A stretch of DNA of 64,000 nt, taken from assembly GCF_007828865.1 (NCBI RefSeq), contig NZ_VIVK01000001.1, positions 6,448,001 through 6,512,000 on the forward strand, in the 5' to 3' direction. The stretch comes from Kribbella amoyensis. GTDB taxonomy: Bacteria; Actinomycetota; Actinomycetes; Propionibacteriales; Kribbellaceae. The notes beneath the pieces are model-generated. The model saw only the letters and a list, made by a program, of their open reading frames with translations. It had not been told where the DNA came from and did no database searches. A program made the position numbers and the translations under genes. Below are positions 35,071 to 42,168 of the stretch, in pieces. Each line of letters opens with the position of its first letter. The stretch's first letter is position 1.

Positions 35071-36123
35071 TTATTCGTTGTCGGTGTCGAAGAGGGTGTC
35101 CGCGAAGCCGGCCCCCTTCGGCACGTTCAGCCCGAGATGCCGCCAGGCCGCGGGTGTCGCGACACGCCCCCGCGGCGTCCGGGCCAGGTAGCCCGACCGG
35201 ACCAGGAACGGTTCGGCCACCTCCTCCACGGTCTCACGTTCTTCGCCCACCGCAACCGCGAGTGTGGAAAGACCGACCGGGCCGCCCCCGAACCGGCGGC
35301 AGAGCGCGTCCAGGACGGACCGGTCCAGCCGGTCCAGGCCCATCCGGTCCACCTCATACAGCTCCAGGGCCGCCTTCGACAGCGCGAGCGTGATGATGCC
35401 GTCGGCCCGGACCTCGGCGTAGTCGCGGACCCGGCGCAGCAGCCGGTTCGCGATCCGGGGCGTACCGCGGGACCGGGAGGCGATCTCGGCCGCGCCCTCC
35501 GGGGTGATGTCGACCTCGAGCAGATCGGCCGACCGGTTGACGATCTTCTCCAGCTCGGGGGCGTCGTAGAACTCCAGGTGCCCGGTGAACCCGAACCGGT
35601 CCCGCAGCGGCCCCGGCAGCAACCCGGCCCGGGTGGTCGCGCCGACCAGCGTGAACGGCGGGATCTCCAGCGGGATCGCGGTCGCGCCGGGCCCCTTGCC
35701 GACGATCACGTCGACCCGGAAGTCCTCCATCGCCATGTACAACAGTTCCTCGGCCGGTCGCGACATCCGGTGGATCTCGTCGAGGAACAGCACCTCGCCC
35801 TCGCTCAGCCCGGACAGGATCGCGGCCAGGTCACCGGCGTGCTGGATCGCGGGACCACTGGTCACCCGCAACGGCGCCGACATCTCGCTGGCGATGATCA
35901 TCGCGAGCGTGGTCTTGCCGAGCCCGGGCGGACCGGACAGCAGTACGTGGTCGGGGGCGCGGTTCCGGCCGCGGGCCGCGTGCAGGACGAGCTCGAGCTG
36001 CTCGCTCACCCGGCGCTGCCCACCGAACTCGGCCAGTGTCCTCGGCCGGAGCGCGGACTCGATCTTCCGCTCCTCCAGGTCCACGGCGTCGCCGGACACC
36101 AGGGGTCTGACGTTCTCGTCCAT
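35071..36123 (-). CDS. ruvB: Holliday junction branch-migration helicase RuvB
   Basis: The 350-aa AAA+ motor works with RuvA to move Holliday junctions. Motifs: [12 protein letters not shown], Walker [15 protein letters not shown] (about 58-71), Walker [11 protein letters not shown] (about 110-119), sensor 1 [12 protein letters not shown], sensor 2 [20 protein letters not shown], and the C-terminal winged helix ([20 protein letters not shown]). Length is normal. It lies 31 nt downstream of ruvA and is the last gene of ruvC-ruvA-ruvB. The 163 nt between ruvB and yajC hold an 8-bp-arm hairpin (34982-34999) and no gene. Confidence 0.97.
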   Translation of the reverse strand: MDENVRPLVSGDAVDLEERKIESALRPRTLAEFGGQRRVSEQLELVLHAARGRNRAPDHVLLSGPPGLGKTTLAMIIASEMSAPLRVTSGPAIQHAGDLAAILSGLSEGEVLFLDEIHRMSRPAEELLYMAMEDFRVDVIVGKGPGATAIPLEIPPFTLVGATTRAGLLPGPLRDRFGFTGHLEFYDAPELEKIVNRSADLLEVDITPEGAAEIASRSRGTPRIANRLLRRVRDYAEVRADGIITLALSKAALELYEVDRMGLDRLDRSVLDALCRRFGGGPVGLSTLAVAVGEERETVEEVAEPFLVRSGYLARTPRGRVATPAAWRHLGLNVPKGAGFADTLFDTDNE

Positions 36124-36154
36124 CGGTTACGTCTCCACCTCCTGGAAGTACGGA

Positions 36155-36754
36155 TCAGGCTTTGGACAGCACGCGGAGCGCGGCGCGCAGCAGGTCCGGG
36201 ACCGAAGGCTCACCCTCGGCGGCCAGCGGGGACACCGCGACCACGGCGTCGTCGGCATCGCGAGCCGACCAGCCGAGCCCGACGAGACCCGCGTGCACCT
36301 GCTCCTTCCACGCCTCGGTGACCTGGAGCGGACGGCCCGTGACCGTCTTGGCGGGCGCACCGATCTTGTCCTTCAGCTCCAGCACGATGCGCTGGGCCCC
36401 CTTCTTCCCGATCCCCGGCACCTTCACCAGCATCGCCAGGTCCTCGGTCGCGACAGCCTGCCGCAGCTGCTCCGGGCTCAGCACGGCCAACGCCGCCTGC
36501 GCGAGCTTGGGCCCGACCCCCGAAGCGGTCTGCAGCAGCTCGAACAAGCTCTTCTCGTCGTCGTCGGCGAACCCGTACAGCGTGAGCGAGTCCTCCCGCA
36601 CCACCATCGAGGTCGAAACCCGCGCCTCCTGCCCAGGCCGAAGCCCGGCGAGCGTCCCGGGATGACAGAAGACCTGCAACCCCACTCCCCCGACCTCGAT
36701 GACCGCACTGTCCACCCCAATGGCAGCAACCGGCCCCCGAACAAAAGCAATCAT
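36155..36754 (-). CDS. ruvA: Holliday junction-binding protein RuvA
   Basis: The 199-aa protein binds four-way junctions and recruits RuvB. It has the OB-fold N-domain (MIAFVRGPVAAIGVDSAVIE), helix-hairpin-helix motifs (LLQTASGVGPKLAQAALAVL, LVKVPGIGKKGAQRIVLELK) and the C-terminal RuvB-binding domain (about 150-199). ATG 36754 is preferred over TTG 36760 because GGGAGG sits 6 nt upstream. About 200 nt separate it from ruvC; that gap carries a copy of a 40-bp repeat. Confidence 0.96.
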   Translation of the reverse strand: MIAFVRGPVAAIGVDSAVIEVGGVGLQVFCHPGTLAGLRPGQEARVSTSMVVREDSLTLYGFADDDEKSLFELLQTASGVGPKLAQAALAVLSPEQLRQAVATEDLAMLVKVPGIGKKGAQRIVLELKDKIGAPAKTVTGRPLQVTEAWKEQVHAGLVGLGWSARDADDAVVAVSPLAAEGEPSVPDLLRAALRVLSKA

Positions 36755-36830
36755 CGCCAACCTCCCGACACCCCAGAACCCGAACCAACCAGCCGCCCAA
36801 CAGCCGGACCCGCACCAATCCCCCGGCCTT

Positions 36831-36870
36831 GGTCCAGCTGCTTCCGCGAGGAAGCTACCCCGAGGGGCAG
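36831..36870 (+). repeat. 40-bp interspersed repeat, copy 1 (between ruvC and ruvA)
   Basis: The sequence includes CAGCTGCTTCCGCGAGGAAG and then CTACCCCGAGGGGCAG. It matches 37727-37766 in reverse orientation with about seven differences over 40 nt. Inside it, GCTTCC and GGAAGC can form a hairpin. The two copies bracket ruvC. Confidence 0.7.
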
Positions 36871-36956
36871 TGCCGCCTGCTGTTGCCGCGGGGTCCAGGG
36901 GGCAGGTACGGCGTGCTTCACAGCGATCAGCTCTTCACGCACGCCGCCCACGACCG

Positions 36957-37553
36957 TCATTTCCGGCCCTCCTGCGCCGCCACCGCAGCCCGAAGACGCG
37001 CCAGCTGGAGACGGGACTGAGCTTGGGCCGCGGCTTCCAGGTTGGTACGGGTCGCGGCGGCCTCGGCGAGCTTGTTGGCGACCCCACCCCGCCAGACCTG
37101 ACAGATCGCGAGCGCCAACGCGTCCGCGGCGTCCGCCGGCGTCGGCCGCTCGGGCAGGCTGAGGATCCGGGTGACCATCGTCGTCACCTGCTCCTTGTCC
37201 GCCCGCCCCGAACCGGTGACGGCCGCCTTCACCTCACTCGGCGTATGCAGCGCGACCGGCAACCCACGGCGAGCGGCGACGACCATCGCGACACCCGAGG
37301 CCTGCGCCGTACCCATCACCGTGCGGACGTTGTTCTGCGCGAAGACGCGCTCGACGGCGACCGAGTCGGGGCGGTGTTCGGCGATCCACTCGTCGATGCC
37401 CTGCTCGATACGGACCAGGCGCTTGGCGACGTCCAGGTCGGTCGGCGTCCGGATCACCCCGACGGCGACCAGCTTCGGCGGCCGGCCGGGAGCACCCTCG
37501 ACGATGCCGAGCCCGCACCGGGTCAACCCGGGGTCGACGCCGAGCACCCGCAC
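36957..37553 (-). CDS. ruvC: Holliday junction endonuclease RuvC
   Basis: The 198-aa RNase H-fold resolvase cuts junctions bound by RuvAB. It begins [20 protein letters not shown] with the first catalytic Asp (D7). The second acidic residue is in [17 protein letters not shown], and the C-terminal acidic pair is in [19 protein letters not shown] 37553 is preferred to TTG 37559 because it aligns with the usual M-R-V-L start and GGAGG lies 9 nt upstream. A near-perfect LexA box lies 13 nt before the start. First gene of ruvCAB. Confidence 0.96.
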   Translation of the reverse strand: MRVLGVDPGLTRCGLGIVEGAPGRPPKLVAVGVIRTPTDLDVAKRLVRIEQGIDEWIAEHRPDSVAVERVFAQNNVRTVMGTAQASGVAMVVAARRGLPVALHTPSEVKAAVTGSGRADKEQVTTMVTRILSLPERPTPADAADALALAICQVWRGGVANKLAEAAATRTNLEAAAQAQSRLQLARLRAAVAAQEGRK

Positions 37554-37565
37554 TCCCAACCACCT

Positions 37566-37581
37566 CCGAACGTTTGTTCGA
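37566..37581 (-). promoter_or_regulatory. LexA (SOS) box of ruvC
   Basis: On the minus strand TCGAACAAACGTTCGG matches the actinobacterial SOS box TCGAAC-N4-GTTCGA at 11 of 12 defined positions. It lies 13 nt upstream of the ruvC start, so ruvCAB is probably DNA-damage inducible, as in mycobacteria. Confidence 0.8.
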
Positions 37582-37726
37582 CAACCCTAAACAGCCCCTC
37601 TCCCCACCACGAAATCGACGCGCCGAAACAGGCAGTACGCGGTTGCCGCCGGGTGGTGCTGAGGTGGGGTCCGGGCTGGGGGTACTGAGCATGCGCCGCC
37701 TGAGCCCGGCGCAGTTGCCCGACGGG

Positions 37727-37766
37727 CTGCCCCTCGAAGTAGCTTCCTGCCGGAAGCAGCTGGGTC
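37727..37766 (-). repeat. 40-bp interspersed repeat, copy 2 (upstream of ruvC)
   Basis: Inverted relative to copy 1: on the minus strand it reads CAGCTGCTTCCGGCAGGAAG then CTACTTCGAGGGGCAG, with the same internal GCTTCC/GGAAGC hairpin. It lies in the 240-nt gap between the Eis-like gene and ruvC, which otherwise holds only the SOS box. Confidence 0.7.
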
Positions 37767-37799
37767 GCTGCAGTAGGAAGCGCGTCCGGAGATTTGCTC

Positions 37800-38969
37800 T
37801 TAGAAGTAGTCGAGCATGTAGGGCGTGGGGCCCGTGAAGGCTGTCTGCAAGAGGTTGTCCTGGGTTGGGTTTCCGCCGGTTGCCTGGCCTGTTGTTCGGA
37901 GGGTTTTGAGGGGGGTGCCGGCGTAGAGGGCGGCCAGGGCCCGGGGGGTGAGGCGGGTTGCTTCGCCTGAGGTCTCGGTGGGGGTGAGGGTGCCTTGGGA
38001 GTTGCTGATGCTCAGGTGCCAGCGGCCGTTGTTGGCGGGGACTTCGGGGTCCTGGAGGTCGAGGTCCACGTCGACCTCGACGCCGGGGGCGTAACCGCGG
38101 GCGGCGATGGCGGCCGGGGCGTCCAGGAGACGGAGCATCCAGCGTTGGACCTGGGCCTGCTTGTCGGCTTCGTGTTCGGCCAGGTAGTGGATGGGGTCGT
38201 GGGGTGAGACGTACGCCTGCACCGTGCTGGCGATGGACGAGCCGGAGCCGACGGTCGACCAGAGGGCGCGGGCGGTCGCCTCGGAGTGGGCGATGAGTTC
38301 GTCGACGCTGAGGTTGCGGTGGTCCCAGTTGTAGACCACGAAGCCGTCGTCGGCGAGGTAGGCGAAGTTGGACTCGTCCTCGAGCCATTCGGCGACCTTC
38401 GACTCGGGCCAGACCAGCAGGCCGCTGGCGTGCCCGGACTGGTGCGCCTCGGCCACCAGTTCGAGCACGCGGGCCGCGTCGGCGGGACCGGCCCGGCGGA
38501 CGGTGACCTCCTTGCCGCCGAGGCTGCGCAGGTCGGCCGCCTGGAAGTCGAAGCGGTACCGCCCACCGCCGTACTCGTACCCGAGATGCCGGTAGATCAC
38601 CGTGGTCGCCGGGTACAGCGCGGTGAGCGGGAACCCCTTGTCCAGCGAGCGTTGCAGGACACCGCGCATCAGCAGGCTGCCGACCCCACGCCCCCGGTAC
38701 TCCGGGGAGACGACCACGCCGGCGACTCCCGCCATCGGGACCCGGCGGCCGCCCCACCACTGCTGGAAGTCCCAGATCCGGGCCGCCGCGACCACCTCGT
38801 CGCCGTCGGCCACGCCGAGGTACCGGCCGTCGCGGAGGAACTCCACCGCGTCCTTGGTCCACCGCTCGTGATCACCCGGAGCCAGCGGGCCGAACGAGCG
38901 GGCGCGAACCCGTACGACCGCGTCCAGGTGGTCCTCGGTGATGTCGACGAGTCGCAGCGCATCAGTCAC
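37800..38969 (-). CDS. Eis-like GNAT N-acetyltransferase
   Basis: The 389-aa protein has the Eis architecture. An N-terminal GNAT domain carries the acetyl-CoA-binding VAGVVVSPEYRGRGVGSLLM (about 83-102) and YPATTVIYRHLGYEYGG. A second GNAT half follows (about 160-290), then an SCP2-like C-terminal domain (WHLSISNSQGTLTPT, RLTPRALAALYAGT). The C-terminus ends MLDYF; in Eis enzymes the terminal carboxylate takes part in catalysis. Eis proteins acetylate aminoglycosides or other amines at several positions, but the natural substrate here is unknown. Length (Mycobacterium Eis about 400) is normal. Confidence 0.9.
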   Translation of the reverse strand: MTDALRLVDITEDHLDAVVRVRARSFGPLAPGDHERWTKDAVEFLRDGRYLGVADGDEVVAAARIWDFQQWWGGRRVPMAGVAGVVVSPEYRGRGVGSLLMRGVLQRSLDKGFPLTALYPATTVIYRHLGYEYGGGRYRFDFQAADLRSLGGKEVTVRRAGPADAARVLELVAEAHQSGHASGLLVWPESKVAEWLEDESNFAYLADDGFVVYNWDHRNLSVDELIAHSEATARALWSTVGSGSSIASTVQAYVSPHDPIHYLAEHEADKQAQVQRWMLRLLDAPAAIAARGYAPGVEVDVDLDLQDPEVPANNGRWHLSISNSQGTLTPTETSGEATRLTPRALAALYAGTPLKTLRTTGQATGGNPTQDNLLQTAFTGPTPYMLDYF

Positions 38970-39024
38970 GCGCCGACCCTACGCCCGCCGCCCACGCCCC
39001 GGCGACAGCAATAAAGGCATCCGC

Positions 39025-39504
39025 CTACTTCTTGTCGGTGACCCAGAGGTTGATCGCGCCCTCGACCACCACGGTGCCGTCGGACCGGGTCGCCTTGACC
39101 CGCACCGGGACGTCGGGGCCCGCGGTCCACGCGTCCGGGTCGGTCTCGGCCGAGCAAGTCAGGTCGCTGGTCGCCTTCGCCAGGTACGCGACCTCCATCC
39201 CCTTCGGCAGCCAGCGCTTGCCGGCCGGGATCGTCGCCTCCGCGAGAGCGCCCATCGCCGCTTCGAGACCGTTGCAGACGGCAATCGCATGGACGGTACC
39301 GATGTGGTTGTGCACGGCGCGGCGCTTCGGCAGCACCAGCGCCGCGTAGTTCGGGCTGATCTGGACGAAGCGCGGCCGGACCGAACGGAAGTACGGAGCC
39401 TTCCGGGTGAAGGCGTACGAGAACAGCCGGTCGCCGCCGGGAAGGGACCGCATCCGCTGCCACATCGGCAGCACCTGGTTCGCCATGCCGATGATGTTAC
39501 CCAC
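39025..39504 (-). CDS. Hotdog-fold DUF4442 protein
   Basis: The 159-aa protein is a single hotdog domain of the DUF4442 / YiiD-like thioesterase type. The helix PNYAALVLPKRRAVHNHIGT, then VHAIAVCNGLEAAMGALAEA, and strands MEVAYLAKATSDLTCSAE and VVVEGAINLWVTDKK fit that fold. It may hydrolyse or bind acyl-CoA thioesters; this is family inference. Start is GTG 39504 or ATG 39486; neither has a clear RBS. It lies between the Eis-like gene and the divergent LacI gene. Confidence 0.8.
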   Translation of the reverse strand: MGNIIGMANQVLPMWQRMRSLPGGDRLFSYAFTRKAPYFRSVRPRFVQISPNYAALVLPKRRAVHNHIGTVHAIAVCNGLEAAMGALAEATIPAGKRWLPKGMEVAYLAKATSDLTCSAETDPDAWTAGPDVPVRVKATRSDGTVVVEGAINLWVTDKK

Positions 39505-39542
39505 GAGTCACTTATTCGTCGAGGACGCGTTGAGCAGGGATC

Positions 39543-39575
39543 GGTTCAACCCGATTCAACCCGCCCCGATAAACT
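39543..39575 (+). promoter_or_regulatory. lacI promoter with tandem half-sites
   Basis: GGTTCAACCC and GATTCAACCC are adjacent near-identical 10-mers (39543-39562). They overlap the region before TAAACT (39570-39575), a likely -10 box. The second contains CGATTCAAC (39552-39560), exactly the right half of the site at the DUF624/transporter promoter. This suggests the LacI protein represses its own gene. Confidence 0.55.
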
Positions 39576-39611
39576 GACCATCCTGTCCGCGGCGACCGCT
39601 CACGAGGGACG

Positions 39612-40622
39612 ATGGCCACGCCCAGCATCAAAGAGGTCGCCCAGCGCGCCGGCGTCTCGGTCGGCACGGTGAGCAACGTCCTCAACCGGCCCTGGATCGT
39701 GGCACCCACCACCCGGCAGCGGGTCCAGGACAGCATTCGCGCGCTCGGCTTCGTCCGCAACGAGGCGGCCCGGCATCTGCGCGCCGGCCACAGCCGGACC
39801 GTCGGCCTGGTCGTGCTCGACGTGGCGAACCCGTTCTTCACCGACCTCGCCGAGGGCGCCGAGTCGCTCGCGCAGGACCACGACACCGTGGTGATGCTCT
39901 GCAACAGCAAGACGGACCCGGTGCGCGAGGGCCGCCACCTCGACCAGCTCGAGCAGCAGCGGGTCCGCGGCGTCCTCATCACCCCCTGCGACAGTACGGA
40001 TCCGCGGTTGAGCGAGCTGGCCGCGAAGGGTACGCCGGTCGTCCTGGTCGATCGCGCCGCGGACGGCGGGCACTGCTCGGTGTCGGTGGACGACCGGCTC
40101 GGCGGTCGGCTGGCGGGTGAGCACCTGATCGGATCCGGGCATCGCCGCATCGCTTTCATCGGCGGGCCGCTCACCATGCAACAGGTCGCCGATCGGCTGA
40201 CCGGGTTCACCGCCACTGTCGAGCAGGCCGAGGGCGTCGCCCTGCGCACCGTGGAGGTCGACGTGATGGGCGTCAAGCAGGGCCGCGCCGTCGGTGAGCG
40301 GATCGCCAAGCTGGGCAAGAAGTCCCGGCCGACCGCGGTGTTCTGCGCGAACGACCTGCTGGCGCTGGGATTCCTGCAGGCGATGGCCGTGGCCGGCCTG
40401 CGGGTCCCGGAGGAGATGGCGATCGTGGGGTACGACGACATCGACTTCGCCGCCGCGGCCGCGGTGCCGTTGTCGTCGGTCCACCAACCGGCCGAGCTGC
40501 TCGGCCGGACCGCGATGGAGCTGCTGCAGGAGGAGGTCGACGCGGCCGACCAGCATCGGCATCGCCAGGTGATCTTCCAGCCTGACCTGATCGTCCGCGC
40601 GTCGAGCGACGTCACCCGCTGA
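39612..40622 (+). CDS. LacI family transcriptional regulator of the rhamnogalacturonan locus
   Basis: The 336-aa protein has an N-terminal LacI helix-turn-helix (SIKEVAQRAGVSVGTVSNVL), a hinge helix (NEAARHLRAGHSRTVGLVVL) and a periplasmic-binding-protein-like sensor domain (about 60-336: GEHLIGSGHRRIAFIGGP, VFCANDLLALGFLQAM, EEMAIVGYDDIDFAAAAAVP). RBS GAGGGAC precedes ATG 39612. It is followed after 49 nt by the DUF1961 gene and lies just before the transporter operon. The shared CGATTCAAC half-site at both promoters supports local control, with a pectin-derived sugar as the likely inducer (inference). Confidence 0.92.
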   Translation: MATPSIKEVAQRAGVSVGTVSNVLNRPWIVAPTTRQRVQDSIRALGFVRNEAARHLRAGHSRTVGLVVLDVANPFFTDLAEGAESLAQDHDTVVMLCNSKTDPVREGRHLDQLEQQRVRGVLITPCDSTDPRLSELAAKGTPVVLVDRAADGGHCSVSVDDRLGGRLAGEHLIGSGHRRIAFIGGPLTMQQVADRLTGFTATVEQAEGVALRTVEVDVMGVKQGRAVGERIAKLGKKSRPTAVFCANDLLALGFLQAMAVAGLRVPEEMAIVGYDDIDFAAAAAVPLSSVHQPAELLGRTAMELLQEEVDAADQHRHRQVIFQPDLIVRASSDVTR

Positions 40623-40671
40623 ACCTACCGAACCCGCTGATCCGAGAACCCCACGGCAGAAGGGCATTCCC

Positions 40672-41313
40672 ATGCTCTACGAGAACCCGCTGACCTCCCC
40701 CGCCGACCTCGAAGGCTTCCGGCTCGAAGGCGACGGCGCCGTGTCCTTCCCGCTCGGCCGGCTCCGGCTGGAAAGCGTCCGCCCGCCGGCCGACGGGCAA
40801 GCGGCGAACGTGGTGCTCTGGTGCCCCGAGGACTTCCCCGCCGACGTGGTGATCGAGTGGGACTTCTGGCCGATCCGCGAACCAGGGCTGTGCATCCTCT
40901 TCTTCCACGCCGCCGGCCACCACGGGACGGACCTGTTCGAGCTGGCCCCGCGGACCGGGCCGTACGAGCAGTACCACCACGGCGACCTGGACACGTACCA
41001 CGTGTCGTACTTCCGGCGGCGCTGGCCCGAGGAACGCAAGCTGCACACCTGCAACCTGCGCAAGAGCTACGGCTTCCACCTCGTCGCGCAAGGCCCGGAT
41101 CCGCTGCCCGCGGTCCAGGACGCGGAGGGCCCGTACGCCCTGCGCCTGGTCGCGTCCGGCGGCCGGATCACCTTCTCCGTGGACGATCTGGTCGCGTTCT
41201 CCTGGACCGACGCCTCCCCCTTGCCCGGCGGCAAGCTCGGCTTCCGGCAGATGGCGCCGATGATCGGTGAGTACGCGAACCTGCGCGTCAGCCACCCCAC
41301 ACCGCAGCCCTGA
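40672..41313 (+). CDS. DUF1961 family protein (YesU-like)
   Basis: The 213-aa protein is a concanavalin-like beta-sandwich of the DUF1961 family. It contains VVIEWDFWPIREPGLCILFF, HAAGHHGTDLFELAPRTGPY, QYHHGDLDTYHVSYFRRRWP and a C-terminal GGKLGFRQMAPMIGEYANLR. Bacillus subtilis YesU, from the yes rhamnogalacturonan cluster, belongs to this family; its function is unproven. There is no signal peptide, so it acts in the cytoplasm. RBS AGAAGGG lies 7 nt before ATG 40672. It is probably co-transcribed with lacI and ends before a hairpin. Confidence 0.85.
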   Translation: MLYENPLTSPADLEGFRLEGDGAVSFPLGRLRLESVRPPADGQAANVVLWCPEDFPADVVIEWDFWPIREPGLCILFFHAAGHHGTDLFELAPRTGPYEQYHHGDLDTYHVSYFRRRWPEERKLHTCNLRKSYGFHLVAQGPDPLPAVQDAEGPYALRLVASGGRITFSVDDLVAFSWTDASPLPGGKLGFRQMAPMIGEYANLRVSHPTPQP

Positions 41314-41364
41314 CACCAGCGCCCCCAGGCAGCGGACACCACCTCGCACACCAGGCTCACAGCA

Positions 41365-41388
41365 GCCGTGGCCGGTTCCGGTCACGGC
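41365..41388 (+). terminator. Hairpin after lacI-DUF1961
   Basis: GCCGTGGCCGG and CCGGTCACGGC pair over 11 positions (one G-U) around a very short loop. It is located between the DUF1961 stop and the DUF624 promoter, so it probably insulates the two transcripts. Confidence 0.45.
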
Positions 41389-41411
41389 CCTGACAAACGC
41401 TTTCCCAGGCG

Positions 41412-41441
41412 TTGACGGTTGAGACGATTCAACTCTACGCT
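41412..41441 (+). promoter_or_regulatory. Promoter and LacI operator of the rhamnogalacturonan transport/lyase operon
   Basis: TTGACG (41412-41417) and TACGCT (41436-41441) are 18 nt apart. The spacer is filled by GTTGAGACGATTCAAC (41418-41433), an imperfect palindrome (arms GTTGA/TCAAC, central CG) whose right half CGATTCAAC recurs at the lacI promoter. A repressor bound between the two promoter boxes would block the operon. A second inverted pair, AACGC...GCGTT (41396-41413), lies just upstream. Confidence 0.65.
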
Positions 41442-41488
41442 CACAACACTTTTCGCCCGTGTCGCCTGGTCGCAAGGCAGGTAAGCCC

Positions 41489-41542
41489 ATGATTTCTCGT
41501 CCGTTCTCGTCGTGCCGGCCGCGCCGGTTTCGGCCCAGATGA
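41489..41542 (+). CDS. 17-codon upstream ORF coupled to the DUF624 gene
   Basis: ATG 41489, preceded by AGGCAGG 6 nt away, opens a small Arg/Ser/Pro-rich frame (MISRPFSSCRPRRFRPR). Its TGA overlaps the ATG of the DUF624 gene (ATGA). The DUF624 ATG itself has no good RBS, so translation may start here and pass on by coupling. It could also be chance. No function is claimed. Confidence 0.4.
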   Translation: MISRPFSSCRPRRFRPR

Positions 41543-42168
41543 GCATGTCTGGTTGGTCTCTGCGGTTGTACGAGGTCGCGGACGAGCTGATCTGGACGGC
41601 CAAGTTGAACGCCGCCTGGATCGGGTTCACCCTGCTCGGCGGCGTCGCGCTCGGTATCGGTCCGGCCACGCTCGCCGCCTATGACCTGGCCAGACGGCGG
41701 GTCAGTCATGAATCGTTTCATGTCCTGCCCGCGTTCCAGACGGCGTTCCGGCGCGAGTTCCGGCGCGGCACAGTCGTCGTCCTGCCGTTGCTGGTGGCCG
41801 GGATCGTTCTCATCGGCAACTACCTGTACTTCGCCGCGCTGGGGAGCTCCGCGTCGCTCCCCCGGCTGGCCTGTTTCGTGGCGTTCTTCGGCCTCGCCGT
41901 GATCTCGGCGTGGCTGCTGCCGATGGCCGTGCACTACGACCTGCGGCTGCGCGATCTGTTGCCGAAGGCATCGCTGGTCGCGCTGGCGCGGCCGGCCTCG
42001 TCCGTCGTCCTGCTCTTCGTCCTCGTCGCCGTCGGCTTCGTGGCCGGCACCGTGCCCGTCCTCGGGTTGCTGCTCGCCGTCGGCGGCTGGATCCAGCTCG
42101 ACTCCTGGCTCTGTCAGCGCTTCTTCGCCGAGAACGAGGCGCGCCTGCATCTGAAAGGGAACTCATGA
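41539..42168 (+). CDS. DUF624 (YesL-type) membrane protein
   Basis: The 209-aa integral membrane protein has about five hydrophobic segments (for example IGFTLLGGVALGIGPATLAA, VVVLPLLVAGIVLIGNYLYF, LACFVAFFGLAVISAWLLPM, VLLFVLVAVGFVAGTVPVLG). It matches DUF624/YesL, proteins routinely encoded beside lplABC-type sugar ABC transporters, with unknown function. ATG 41539 is chosen because the upstream small ORF ends over it (ATGA); an in-frame GTG at 41512 is possible. Its stop overlaps the binding-protein start (ATGA). Confidence 0.85.
   Translation: MSMSGWSLRLYEVADELIWTAKLNAAWIGFTLLGGVALGIGPATLAAYDLARRRVSHESFHVLPAFQTAFRREFRRGTVVVLPLLVAGIVLIGNYLYFAALGSSASLPRLACFVAFFGLAVISAWLLPMAVHYDLRLRDLLPKASLVALARPASSVVLLFVLVAVGFVAGTVPVLGLLLAVGGWIQLDSWLCQRFFAENEARLHLKGNS

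Noticed and set aside
36751-36960. Small ORF starting over the ruvC stop (ATGA) in the ruvC-ruvA gap
   Set aside because: It could be coupled to ruvC, but most of it is the 40-bp repeat and low-complexity Gly/Arg sequence; no family resemblance, so it is not called as a gene.
39612-40622. LacI at 39612 as the regulator of the palindrome at 11761
   Set aside because: GACAACGTTGTC does not resemble GTTGAGACGATTCAAC or the lacI promoter half-sites, so a different LacI is more likely.
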